Assembly: GCF_019823065.1 (NCBI RefSeq)
Contig: NZ_CP081966.1
Coordinates: 620,001-684,000 of the forward strand
DNA length: 64,000 nt
DNA from: Pseudomonas mosselii
Lineage (GTDB): Bacteria; Pseudomonadota; Gammaproteobacteria; Pseudomonadales; Pseudomonadaceae
Direction of reading: 5' to 3'
Shown here: positions 31,460 to 39,762 of the stretch, in pieces
Layout: the number at the start of each line of letters is the position of its first letter
Position numbering within the stretch: position 1 is the first letter of the stretch
Program-made: the position numbers and the translations under genes
Notes under the pieces: model-generated
The model's input: the letters and a program-made list of their open reading frames with translations, nothing else
Databases searched by the model: none
Told to the model about the DNA's origin: nothing

Positions 31460-32269
31460 TTAAACTTCGACGGGCGTGTCGGGGTGATTGCCCCATTCGC
31501 CCCAGGAACCGGCATAGCCCTTCACCCGTGGATAGCCGAGGGCCTTGGCCACGAGGTAGGTGAAGCCGGAGCGGTGGTGGGTCTGGCAGTGGGTAATCAC
31601 TTCCTTGTCGGGGGTGATGCCCAGGTTTTGCAGGACGTCGGCGATGTCCTTGCGGATGCGCAGGTGGTTGTTCAGGTCCATGCCGGCGGTCCACTCGAAG
31701 TTGATCGCGCCGGGAATGTGCCCGCCCTTGGCCGCCAGCACCTTCTCGCCGCTGAATTCCAGTGGCCCGCGTGCGTCCCAGATGACCAGGTCGGCGGCGC
31801 CCAGGCGGCTTTGCAGGTATTCGCGGGTAGCGGTGGGTTCGCCATGCAGGTGCAGGCTCACCGGGCCGCCGGCGACTTCGGGCGTTTCGGTGGACAGCTT
31901 GTCCGCCGGCCAAGCCTGGATGCCGCCATTGAGGTAGTGGTATCCCTTGTGGCCGATGACGTCGAGCAGCCAGATGAAGCGCCCGGCCCAGCCGCCGCCC
32001 TCGTCGTCGTAGACCACATACACTGCATCGTCGCGGTGGCCGAGTTCACCGAACAGTTTCTCCAGGTCGGCACGGGCCGGCAGCAGGCCGGGGGCCGGGG
32101 GCTGGCCCAACTGGGTGCGTTTCGGGTCGACGAAGCGGGCTCCGGGGATGTGCCCGCTGCCATAGCGGTTGGCGCTGGTCAGGTCGACCAGGATCAGCCG
32201 CGGCGAATCCAGGCGCGGCAGCAGGTCCTCGGCTTCGATCACCAGGGACAGGCCGGAAAAGTCAGTCAT
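31460..32269 (-). CDS. rhdA: Thiosulfate sulfurtransferase (RhdA-like)
   Basis: 269 residues with two rhodanese domains. The C-terminal active loop is HCQTHHRSG with catalytic Cys228; CQTHHRS is the loop found in Azotobacter vinelandii RhdA, which can move sulfur or help Fe-S assembly. The N-terminal domain lacks an active Cys, as usual. ATG 32269 was chosen over longer upstream frames that overlap the HDOD gene on the same strand. It lies 9 bases before psd and 44 bases after the HDOD gene stop. Confidence 0.9.
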   Translation of the reverse strand: MTDFSGLSLVIEAEDLLPRLDSPRLILVDLTSANRYGSGHIPGARFVDPKRTQLGQPPAPGLLPARADLEKLFGELGHRDDAVYVVYDDEGGGWAGRFIWLLDVIGHKGYHYLNGGIQAWPADKLSTETPEVAGGPVSLHLHGEPTATREYLQSRLGAADLVIWDARGPLEFSGEKVLAAKGGHIPGAINFEWTAGMDLNNHLRIRKDIADVLQNLGITPDKEVITHCQTHHRSGFTYLVAKALGYPRVKGYAGSWGEWGNHPDTPVEV

Positions 32270-32313
32270 CCACGTTCTCCAGGGTGGAAAGAGGGGCGAT
32301 TGTAGCGCAAGGG

Positions 32314-33849
32314 TCAGGCATTGCGGGTGGCAAACACGGCCAGGGCGCGCTCCACGCATTGCGCGGTCTTGCCGAACGCCTGCACGCTGACGTCGGCCAG
32401 CGGCTTGCCGTCCTGGTCGGCCACCGCCAGCATCAGTACCTGGTCGCCCACCGCCAGCGAGCGCAGCAGCAAGTGCTCGCCGCGGAAGAAAGCGCGCAGC
32501 GGTGCCGGCAGCAGGGTACTGAACTGGGCATGGTTTTCGGGTGTCAGGCGTAGTTGCCCGGCTTTTGCCATCAACTTTTGCAACAATTTGTTCTGCACGA
32601 CGGGCAGCGCCATGGCGGCGGCCTCGCGTGGCAGGCCGGCGGTCTGCTGCACGCGCAGGTAATCGGTGGTCTTGTCCAGGCTCAGCAGCATGATGCGTTG
32701 CATGCCGCAGGCCAGCAGGGCGTCGCGGGCCTGGGTGGCCAGGTGCACGGCATTGCTGAACGGGCTGGGCTGGGCCAACAGTTCCTGGCACAGCGCGCGC
32801 CAGCGGCCAAGATCCTCGGTGCTGGGTGGCGGCGGAGTAAGCATGTCCGGGTGCGGTCTGCGCTGGTGCCAGGGCCAGATCAGCGCCTCGGCCGGGTGGA
32901 ACAGCGCATCACGGGCGTGATGACGGGCACTGGCCGCGGCTTGTTGGTGAACCTGCTGTTGGACATCGTCCAGGGTGGTCTGCAGGTATAGCGCGGTGAG
33001 CAGTTGCCAGCGCAGCAGGTGCGGGTTGTCCCAGCCTACCTGGGCGGCCAGGGCGAGGCCGTTGGCCAGCAGCACGGTGTTGGGTGGCTGGTTGAACCAG
33101 CGACGCAGCGCTGGCTCGTCGTCCAGGCGCTGCTGCTGGACCAGCGGGTCCTGTTCGCGGGCGATGTTCAGCACCTGAGCCAGTTGCTCGCGCTCGTCCA
33201 TCAGCAGGCGATAGCCCTGGGTCACCCACTCGGGCAGGCGCCAATGCTCGGCCATGGCCTGGCATAGTTGCATGAGGCGCACGCCGAACAGTTCCCGTTC
33301 GACCTCGGCGGCGTCCTCGCTCTTGTGGATGACCCGCAGTTCCCAGTTATCCAGCAATTTGGGGTAGGCCAGGGCCAGCGGCCACAGCGGCGAGAGGAAC
33401 AGCAGGCTGCCCCAGTGGATTTCCTGCCACAGCCGCGCCAGCCGGCTGGCGAACAGGCCGTTGGCCTGTTGGGTGGCGTGTTGGCTGATCAACAGGAACT
33501 GGCGCAGCACCGGCGGGATCTCGTCGGCCGGTATCGACGGCAGCCGCGCCAGCAACTGGCTGGTGCGGGCCAGCCCCAGCCGATTAAGGGCGATTTCCAG
33601 GCTTTCGGCAGGCTCCGCCAGGCTGGCGTTGGCCGGGTGGTTGGCCTCGCGCAGCACGCAGAGCACCAACGCGGGGCTGTCCTGCATCAGTTCGGCGATG
33701 TCGCGCAGGGAGCGGCGGCTGTCGTTGATGGCCTGTAGAACGCGGTCGTGGCTGTCTTTCGGCACGGGTACTCGAATCCCGTCGAGCAGCTTTACCCAGG
33801 CCTCTAGAGTCGACGGAACCTGACTTGGCACCTTGGTTTCAATTGGCAT
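32314..33849 (-). CDS. HDOD-domain protein
   Basis: 511 residues. The N-terminal half has the HDOD pattern, a degenerate HD phosphohydrolase-like helical fold (about 25-230): SRRSLRDIAELMQDSPALVLCVLREANHP and SLEIALNRLGLARTSQLLAR, both read in parts. The C-terminal half, from about 350, looks like a GAF-type sensory domain with LATQARDALLACGMQRIMLL. HDOD proteins often tune signalling or motility, but metal-binding residues are absent and no target is visible. It is divergent from motA; the proximity to motAB may be functional or chance. Confidence 0.78.
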   Translation of the reverse strand: MPIETKVPSQVPSTLEAWVKLLDGIRVPVPKDSHDRVLQAINDSRRSLRDIAELMQDSPALVLCVLREANHPANASLAEPAESLEIALNRLGLARTSQLLARLPSIPADEIPPVLRQFLLISQHATQQANGLFASRLARLWQEIHWGSLLFLSPLWPLALAYPKLLDNWELRVIHKSEDAAEVERELFGVRLMQLCQAMAEHWRLPEWVTQGYRLLMDEREQLAQVLNIAREQDPLVQQQRLDDEPALRRWFNQPPNTVLLANGLALAAQVGWDNPHLLRWQLLTALYLQTTLDDVQQQVHQQAAASARHHARDALFHPAEALIWPWHQRRPHPDMLTPPPPSTEDLGRWRALCQELLAQPSPFSNAVHLATQARDALLACGMQRIMLLSLDKTTDYLRVQQTAGLPREAAAMALPVVQNKLLQKLMAKAGQLRLTPENHAQFSTLLPAPLRAFFRGEHLLLRSLAVGDQVLMLAVADQDGKPLADVSVQAFGKTAQCVERALAVFATRNA

Positions 33850-33888
33850 ATTGACATCAGTCCGAACTGGCTTTTCGCAATGAGTGGC

Positions 33889-33915
33889 TATAGTCTGGCG
33901 CAGTTCTGCCGATAA
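33889..33915 (+). promoter_or_regulatory. Sigma-28 (FliA)-like promoter of motAB
   Basis: TATA (33889-33892), a 15-base spacer and GCCGATAA (33908-33915) match the flagellar sigma-28 consensus TAAA-N15-GCCGATAA, with the -10 part exact. It lies 64 bases upstream of the motA ATG. Confidence 0.65.
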
Positions 33916-33979
33916 GTAGAAGAAGAGTTTTCAAGCTTCCGTTCCCTACCCTGACCACGACAGCAAGTGCTTCCAACTT

Positions 33980-34831
33980 ATGGCTAAAATTATCGGCATC
34001 ATCGTCGTATTCGCGAGCGTGCTCGGCGGCTACGTGCTTTCCCACGGCAAGATCGCGGCACTGATCCAGCCGTTCGAAGTGCTGATCATCGGCGGCGCGG
34101 CCTTTGGTGCGTTCCTCCAGGCCAACCCTGGTTACATGACCATGCATGTAATCAAGAAGTCGCTGAAGATGTTCGGCACCCGCTTCACCCACACCTTCTA
34201 CCTCGAAGTGCTGGGCCTGGTGTACGAGATCCTCAACAAGAGCCGTCGTGAAGGCATGATGGCCATCGAGGGGGACATCGAGGACGCCGCGGCCAGCCCG
34301 ATCTTTGCCAAGTACCCGGCCGTGCTGGGCGATGAGCGCATGACCGCGTTCATCTGCGACTACCTGCGGATCATGTCCACAGGCAACATGGCGCCCCATG
34401 AGCTCGAAGGCCTGTTCGACATGGAGCTGCTGAGCATGAAGGAAGAGCTGGAGCACCCGTCCCACGCGGTGACCGGCATCGCCGACGGCATGCCCGGCTT
34501 CGGTATCGTCGCGGCGGTACTGGGTATCGTGGTGACCATGGCCTCGTTGGGCGATGGCGACCAGAAGTCCATCGGCCTGCACGTGGGCGCGGCACTGGTC
34601 GGTACCTTCTTCGGTATTCTCGCTGCCTACGGCTTCTTCGGCCCGCTGGCCAACGCCCTGCGCCACGATGCGAAAGAGGAACTGAACGTCTACGAGGCGA
34701 TCAAGGCCTCGCTGGTGGCCTCGGCCTCCGGCATGCCGCCGTCGCTGGCGGTCGAGTTCGGTCGCAAGGTGCTGTACCCGGCGCACCGCCCGAGCTTCGC
34801 CGAGCTGGAACAAGCGGTACGCGGTCGCTAA
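33980..34831 (+). CDS. motA: Flagellar motor stator protein MotA
   Basis: 283 residues with four membrane segments: two near the N terminus (about 4-22 and 34-52) and two around 170-190 and 200-220, with a large cytoplasmic loop between. With MotB it forms the proton channel that drives the flagellar rotor. The TM3 region has GIADGMPGFGIVAAVLGIVV with the conserved Pro. ATG 33980 lacks a clear Shine-Dalgarno. It is followed by motB after 3 bases and lies behind a sigma-28-like promoter. Confidence 0.96.
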   Translation: MAKIIGIIVVFASVLGGYVLSHGKIAALIQPFEVLIIGGAAFGAFLQANPGYMTMHVIKKSLKMFGTRFTHTFYLEVLGLVYEILNKSRREGMMAIEGDIEDAAASPIFAKYPAVLGDERMTAFICDYLRIMSTGNMAPHELEGLFDMELLSMKEELEHPSHAVTGIADGMPGFGIVAAVLGIVVTMASLGDGDQKSIGLHVGAALVGTFFGILAAYGFFGPLANALRHDAKEELNVYEAIKASLVASASGMPPSLAVEFGRKVLYPAHRPSFAELEQAVRGR

Positions 34832-34834
34832 GCC

Positions 34835-35851
34835 ATGGAGAACAATCAGCCCATCATCGTCAAGCGCGTCAAGCGCTTTGGCGACGGCCATCACGGCGGC
34901 GCCTGGAAAATCGCCTTCGCCGACTTCGCCACGGCGATGATGGCGTTCTTCCTGGTGCTCTGGCTGCTGTCGACGGCCACGCCCGAGCAGAAGATCGCCA
35001 TCGCCGGCTACTTCAAGGATCCGATCGGCTTCTCCGAGAGCGGCACGCCCTACATCATCGACCTGGGCGGTTCGCCGCAACTGGCGCCGGAAAAGACCAT
35101 CAACCCGGAAGTGAAGTCCGAACCGACGCCCGACACCAGCCTGCAGCTGGACAAGGACAAGGTCGAGACCATGGCCGAGCAGGTCGAGCGCGAGCGCCTC
35201 GAGCTCTTGCTGCAGGAGTTGCAGAACAAGGTCGAGGAAAACCCGCAACTGCAGAAGTTCAAGGACCAGATCCTGTTCGAGATCACCCAGGACGGTCTGC
35301 GCATCCAGATCATGGATGCCGAGAACCGGCCAATGTTTGACCTGGGGAGTGCACGACTGCAGCCCTATTTCGAAGATATTCTGTTGGCCATGGCCGACAC
35401 CATCAAGGCGGTCCCGAACAAGATCAGCATCAGTGGCCATACCGATGCCAAGCCGTATTCCGGTACCGGCGATTTCGGTAACTGGGAGCTTTCGGCCAAC
35501 CGCGCCAACGCGGCGCGTCGTGCATTGGTCGCCGGTGGCTATCCGGACGAGCAAGTGGCCCGTGTGGTCGGTTATGCATCGTCGTCGCTGTTCGACCGTG
35601 CCAACCCGTTTAACCCGGTCAACCGCCGTATCGACATCATCGTCCTGACCAAGAAGGCGCAACGCGATATCGAAGGTGAGCAGGGCAAGCCGGACGCAGC
35701 GCCACCTGCCGCTGAAGCACCGCCTGCGGGCGTTGCGCCAGGTGCGGACGCGACACCGGGCGATACGCCGATGCAGCCGCGCGAGCTGCGCCAGAAGCTG
35801 AACATCTTCGAGGATGGCGTGTTGAAGATGGATGAGGCCAAAGACCAGTAA
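34835..35851 (+). CDS. motB: Flagellar motor stator protein MotB
   Basis: 338 residues. A short cytoplasmic start leads to one transmembrane helix with Asp30 (AFADFATAMMAF), the proton-binding residue. The periplasmic OmpA-like domain, with ISISGHTDAKPYSG and LSANRANAARRAL, anchors the stator to peptidoglycan. The C-terminal ~60 residues are rich in Ala and Pro. Three bases separate it from motA, so the two form one operon. Confidence 0.96.
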   Translation: MENNQPIIVKRVKRFGDGHHGGAWKIAFADFATAMMAFFLVLWLLSTATPEQKIAIAGYFKDPIGFSESGTPYIIDLGGSPQLAPEKTINPEVKSEPTPDTSLQLDKDKVETMAEQVERERLELLLQELQNKVEENPQLQKFKDQILFEITQDGLRIQIMDAENRPMFDLGSARLQPYFEDILLAMADTIKAVPNKISISGHTDAKPYSGTGDFGNWELSANRANAARRALVAGGYPDEQVARVVGYASSSLFDRANPFNPVNRRIDIIVLTKKAQRDIEGEQGKPDAAPPAAEAPPAGVAPGADATPGDTPMQPRELRQKLNIFEDGVLKMDEAKDQ

Positions 35852-35857
35852 TTGACA

Positions 35858-35876
35858 GGGGCCGCTTTGCGGCCCC
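35858..35876 (+). terminator. Hairpin after motB
   Basis: GGGGCCGC (35858-35865) and GCGGCCCC (35869-35876) form a perfect 8-bp stem with a TTT loop just after motB, facing the convergent TIR-like gene. There is no T-run. Confidence 0.5.
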
Positions 35877-35883
35877 GATGCAT

Positions 35884-36363
35884 TCAGAACCCCCGCCTGA
35901 TCTTGGCCTTGAGATCGGCATGGAAGAAATCTGCATTGTCCCTGTCCGACACTACGCCGTCCCCGGCCGGTGAAGCCATGGCCCGGCCAAAGGTCTGCTC
36001 GTCATGATAGGCGCGCACGAACAGGTCTATATGCGCTCGTTCCCGCATTACTGGCCACTTGCGCAGGCTCTGCGGCAGTTCAGTCGAGTCAGGATGGTAG
36101 AAAGTCACCCGGCGATCCGCCATGGCCGCTGCGCCCAGTAACCAGGCCGTCCACAAGTCTTCGGTATAGGCCTCGCAGAGCACTCCGATCCAGTGAGTGG
36201 CATCGGCCATGTGTTGGCAAAAGCTGCCATGCAGGTCGTCGTGGGTCTGTCCTTCACTGTCGAAGGGGACGAGTTGGGTGGGAATGCCTTCTAGTAGCAG
36301 GCGCTCGTTCAAGATGAAGGCATCGAGCCGTTCGTTCTGGTGGTAACTGATGAATACCGGCAT
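35884..36363 (-). CDS. TIR-like domain protein
   Basis: 159 residues, apparently one domain. It begins MPVFISYHQNERLDAF, the usual TIR strand A and box 1, and continues with ADATHWIGVLCEAYTEDLWTAWLL split over about 50-80, matching the strand and helix before the NADase site. In catalytic TIRs the helix reads W-x-x-x-E; here the position is Leu in WTAWL, so hydrolase activity looks lost. No effector domain or defence gene lies beside it. It is convergent with motB. Function unknown; it could be a scaffold TIR or a structural relative. Confidence 0.6.
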   Translation of the reverse strand: MPVFISYHQNERLDAFILNERLLLEGIPTQLVPFDSEGQTHDDLHGSFCQHMADATHWIGVLCEAYTEDLWTAWLLGAAAMADRRVTFYHPDSTELPQSLRKWPVMRERAHIDLFVRAYHDEQTFGRAMASPAGDGVVSDRDNADFFHADLKAKIRRGF

Positions 36364-36509
36364 CTGTGCTGCCCTCCCTGATCAATGCCGACGACAAAGT
36401 CATGACCATCAGGGAAAACCGTGGGAGGGACAATAGGAGACCGCGAAACCGGAGCGGTCCTACCTGCTCCGGTAAAATTTCCTACGATGCTGGCGTGCTT
36501 GCCGTCACT

Positions 36510-37541
36510 TCAATAGGTGTCTTCCGGCAAACTGGCGATGATCGAGCGGTAGCTGTTCATTCGCTGTTGCGTGACGCTGCCGTCTTCCAGGGCCTTGAGC
36601 AGCGCACAGCCAGGCTCGCGGTCATGCTTGCAGTCGCGGAAGCGGCAGTTGCCGATCAGTTCGCGGAATTCGATGAATCCATCCTCGACATCATCACGGC
36701 TGACATGGCCCAGGCCGAATTCGCGGATGCCCGGCGAGTCGATCAGGTCACCGCCATTGGGGAAGTGGTAGAGGCGCGCGGTGGTAGTGGTGTGAGTGCC
36801 CTGGCCGGACCATTCCGATAGGTCGCCGACACGGGTGCCTGCATCAGGCAGCAGGCTGTTGACCAGCGAGGACTTGCCCACGCCCGACTGTCCGACGAAC
36901 ACGCTGATATGACCATCGAGCGTCTGCTGCAAGCGCTGCATGCCATCGCCCTGGTGCGCCGAGACTTCCAGCAGCGGGTAGCCCAGGCCGCGGTAGACCT
37001 CGAGCATGGCATTGAGAGTCGGGGCGTTCTCGTCGTTGATCAGGTCGGCCTTGTTCAGCAGTAGCAGTGGGTGGATGCCGGCATGCTCGGCGGCGACCAG
37101 GTACCGGTCGATCAGGTTGGGGTGCGGTTCGGGCGCAGGGGCGAAGACAATGACGATCAGGTCGACGTTGGCTGCCACCGGCTTGAGCTGGCCATGATTG
37201 TTTGGCCGGCAGAGCTCGGTGCTGCGCGGCATCTGCGCGACGATCACGCCGATGCCCTGGTTGCCCGCGCGCCAGACCACACGGTCGCCGGTGACCAGCG
37301 CCGGCAGATTGGCCCGCAGGTGGCAACGGAAGACCTGGCCGGCGGCCTCGCCGTCCTGGGCCTCGACCTCGACCTGCACACCGAAGTGGGCGATCACCAG
37401 GCCCAGTTGTTCCGGCCCTAGATCGCCACCCTCCAGTTCCTGCAGCACGTGCTGCTCGCGTTTGGCGGCGCGGGCGGCGCGCTCGCCCTGGATCTTTTCG
37501 ATGCGCCAGTTCTGGCGGCGATTGAGCTGGCGTTTGGCCAT
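36510..37541 (-). CDS. rsgA: Small ribosomal subunit GTPase RsgA
   Basis: 343 residues. An OB domain precedes a circularly permuted GTPase: LLLNKADL (G4), then [12 protein letters not shown] (G1), and [10 protein letters not shown] (G3). The C-terminal zinc site is [17 protein letters not shown]. It checks late maturation of the 30S subunit. ATG 37541 gives [13 protein letters not shown], a basic start as in the family. It is divergent from orn, the usual order. Confidence 0.96.
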   Translation of the reverse strand: MAKRQLNRRQNWRIEKIQGERAARAAKREQHVLQELEGGDLGPEQLGLVIAHFGVQVEVEAQDGEAAGQVFRCHLRANLPALVTGDRVVWRAGNQGIGVIVAQMPRSTELCRPNNHGQLKPVAANVDLIVIVFAPAPEPHPNLIDRYLVAAEHAGIHPLLLLNKADLINDENAPTLNAMLEVYRGLGYPLLEVSAHQGDGMQRLQQTLDGHISVFVGQSGVGKSSLVNSLLPDAGTRVGDLSEWSGQGTHTTTTARLYHFPNGGDLIDSPGIREFGLGHVSRDDVEDGFIEFRELIGNCRFRDCKHDREPGCALLKALEDGSVTQQRMNSYRSIIASLPEDTY

Positions 37542-37650
37542 GAGGGTTCCGTGTCGGCGGGGCAGAAAGAAAACGGCGGGCAGTTTAGCACGGCACGCCC
37601 ACGAGCCGCCCCGCTAGGCTAATATGACGGGCTATTCGAGGAGCCTTTTC

Positions 37651-38193
37651 ATGCAGAACCCACAGAATCTGATCTGGATCGATCTGGAGATGACCGGCCT
37701 GGATCCGGACAACGACGTCATCATCGAGATGGCCACCATCGTCACCGACAGCGAGCTGAACACCCTGGCCGAAGGCCCGGTGATCGCCATTCACCACAGT
37801 GATGAGGTGTTGGCGCGCATGGACGAGTGGAACACCCGCACCCACGGCGCCTCGGGCCTGACCCAGCGCGTGCGGGAGAGCAAGGTGAGCATGGCCGAGG
37901 CCGAGGCGCAGACCATCGCTTTCCTCGAACAGTGGGTGCCGAAGGGCAAGTCGCCGATCTGTGGCAACAGTATCTGCCAGGACCGTCGTTTCCTGTATCG
38001 CCACATGCGCGAGTTGGAAAACTACTTCCACTATCGCAACCTCGATGTGTCCACGCTCAAGGAGCTGGCCGCGCGCTGGGCGCCGGAAGTGCGTGACAGC
38101 TTCAAGAAGGGCAGCACCCACCTGGCGCTGGACGATATTCGCGAGTCGATTGGCGAGCTGCGCCACTATCGCGAGCACTTCATCAAGGTCTGA
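37651..38193 (+). CDS. orn: Oligoribonuclease
   Basis: 180 residues of a DEDDh 3'-5' exonuclease: [15 protein letters not shown] (Asp11, Glu13), SICQDRRF with the third acid, and [10 protein letters not shown] holding the His and final Asp. It degrades 2-5 nt RNAs and pGpG, closing cyclic-di-GMP turnover. ATG 37651 is behind GAGGAGCC; an ATG nine codons upstream lacks one. Confidence 0.96.
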   Translation: MQNPQNLIWIDLEMTGLDPDNDVIIEMATIVTDSELNTLAEGPVIAIHHSDEVLARMDEWNTRTHGASGLTQRVRESKVSMAEAEAQTIAFLEQWVPKGKSPICGNSICQDRRFLYRHMRELENYFHYRNLDVSTLKELAARWAPEVRDSFKKGSTHLALDDIRESIGELRHYREHFIKV

Positions 38194-38285
38194 CCTTGTC
38201 GTGCGCCGACGATCGTCGGCGCGCCCCCTTTTGGTGCCCCGCGCGACTGGGTAGACTGCGCGCCTTTCCCGCACGGACCTGCACC

Positions 38286-38897
38286 ATGTTGCTGATGCTC
38301 TACCTCATCGCGATCACCGCCGAAGCCATGACCGGCGCCCTGTCCGCCGGCCGCCGCGGCATGGACTGGTTCGGCGTGGTGCTGATCGCCTGCGTCACCG
38401 CGCTCGGTGGTGGCTCGGTGCGTGACGTGCTGCTTGGGCACTACCCGCTGACCTGGGTGAAGCACCCGGAGTACCTGGTGCTGACCAGCTTCGCGGCGCT
38501 GCTGACGATTTTCATCGCGCCCTTGATGCGTCACCTGCGGTCGCTGTTCCTGGTGCTCGACGCGCTGGGGTTGGTGGCGTTTACCCTGATCGGCTGCATG
38601 ACCGCGCTGGAGATGGGGCAGGGGTTCCTGGTTGCTTCGATCAGCGGGGTGATTACCGGGGTGTTTGGCGGCATCCTGCGGGATATCTTCTGCAACGATA
38701 TTCCGCTGGTGTTTCGGCGTGAGCTCTATGCCAGTGTGTCGTTCGCGGCGGCTTGGTTCTACCTGGGGTGTGTTTACTTCAAGGTACCGGCGGAGCAGGC
38801 CATGTTGCTGACATTGTTTGGTGGTTTTCTGGTGCGTTTGTTGGCGATTCGGTTTCATTGGGAGATGCCGAAGTTTCATTACAACGATCAACAGTAA
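38286..38897 (+). CDS. TRIC/UPF0126 family membrane protein
   Basis: 203 residues with seven membrane helices and two internal repeats. Each repeat carries the glycine-rich signature: TALGGGSVRDVLLG and GVFGGILRDIFCND. This is the TRIC-type trimeric channel fold (YadS/YicG group), whose bacterial members conduct potassium or other cations or export glycine in some labels. The physiological role here is unknown. The long repeat region begins right after its stop, and it may mark the edge of an insertion. Confidence 0.85.
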   Translation: MLLMLYLIAITAEAMTGALSAGRRGMDWFGVVLIACVTALGGGSVRDVLLGHYPLTWVKHPEYLVLTSFAALLTIFIAPLMRHLRSLFLVLDALGLVAFTLIGCMTALEMGQGFLVASISGVITGVFGGILRDIFCNDIPLVFRRELYASVSFAAAWFYLGCVYFKVPAEQAMLLTLFGGFLVRLLAIRFHWEMPKFHYNDQQ

Positions 38898-39006
38898 ACT
38901 AGCGCTGCGCTTTGAGGGGTTCAGTTATCCCTGTGGGAGACGGCTAGCCGCCGAGAGCCTATAACTTAGCTACACTGCCAGTGGTCCAATAGTTGGTTCA
39001 TGTCTG

Positions 39007-39042
39007 TTGATCTTGATCTTGATCTTGATCTTGATCTTGATC
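39007..39042 (+). repeat. TTGATC hexamer array, six copies
   Basis: Six perfect copies of TTGATC lie at 39007-39042 followed by a partial TTG. The array is 39 bases outside the left arm of the long inverted repeat. Confidence 0.95.
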
Positions 39043-39080
39043 TTGCTTCTAAGCGCGCGATAGTTCAGGCAACGCCAATT

Positions 39081-39677
39081 GCGACTTCAGGAGGCCGAGC
39101 GGAGTTCTTGCGGAGGGAGGTGACGGGCATGGATGCCCGTCAAGCGCTGCGCCCCAGGATGGGGCGTTCAGCGCGGTCCTCCCGGGAGCAAGAACGGAGC
39201 GAGGGAACCCCGGAGCGAAGCGTAGGGGCCGGATGAATGGAGCGAGGATTTTTTGGTGACTTTTTGATCCTTCAAAAAGTTACCCGCCGTAAGGGCGGAA
39301 AGGTGACTTCGCGTCACCATCGCGAATGAATGCGCATATAGCTTTCAAAACACATGCTCTAAAAGTCAAAGTCAAAGTCAAAGTCAAAGTCAAAGTCGGT
39401 CGGCGCTGGTTTTAATGGTTGTAAGTGCATTCGTTTGCGATGTCGACGCATAGTCACCTTTTCGCCCTTACGGCGAGTTCCTTTTTGAAGGATCAAAAAG
39501 GAACCAAAAAATCCTCGCTCCATTCATCCGGCCCTCCGCTTCGCTCCGGGTTCCCTCACTCCGGCCTTGCTCCCGGGAGGACCGCGCTGTACGCCCCATC
39601 CTGGGGCGCAGCGCTTGACGGGCATCCATGCCCGTCACCTCCCTCCGCAAGACCTCCGTTCGGCCTCCTGAAGTCGC
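39081..39677. repeat. Long inverted repeat with ~250-bp arms
   Basis: The left arm (39081-39335) and right arm (39425-39677) are imperfect reverse complements, about 90 % identical by eye, around an 89-base loop. Each arm has nested hairpins, for example the GACGGGCAT/ATGCCCGTC palindrome at 39122-39141 and the ACTTTTTGA/TCAAAAAGT hairpin around 39260-39280. The 38898-39762 region has no credible gene and no transposase. The arms carry the same peptide-like frame in opposite strands. It resembles a dispersed Pseudomonas repeat but I cannot name it. Confidence 0.92.
39362..39397 (+). repeat. AAAGTC hexamer array in the loop, six copies
   Basis: Six perfect copies of AAAGTC fill 39362-39397, in the loop between the two long arms. 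Confidence 0.95.
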
Positions 39678-39762
39678 GAAGTTACGGGCGGCGCCTGGAC
39701 TGGCGCAGCTGTCGCTAGTGGGCTGCAGGGGTTAATCTTCTGATCGCCAAGGCCGGCAGGCG

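Noticed and set aside
39000..39236. Open frame starting with a Leu-Asp repeat (78 codons)
   Set aside because: The Leu-Asp start is only the TTGATC hexamer array read in frame and the rest is the repeat arm. No ribosome site is seen, so I do not call it a gene.
39000..39680. CRISPR array or insertion sequence
   Set aside because: The hexamers are contiguous with no spacers, and there is no transposase, target duplication or cas gene.
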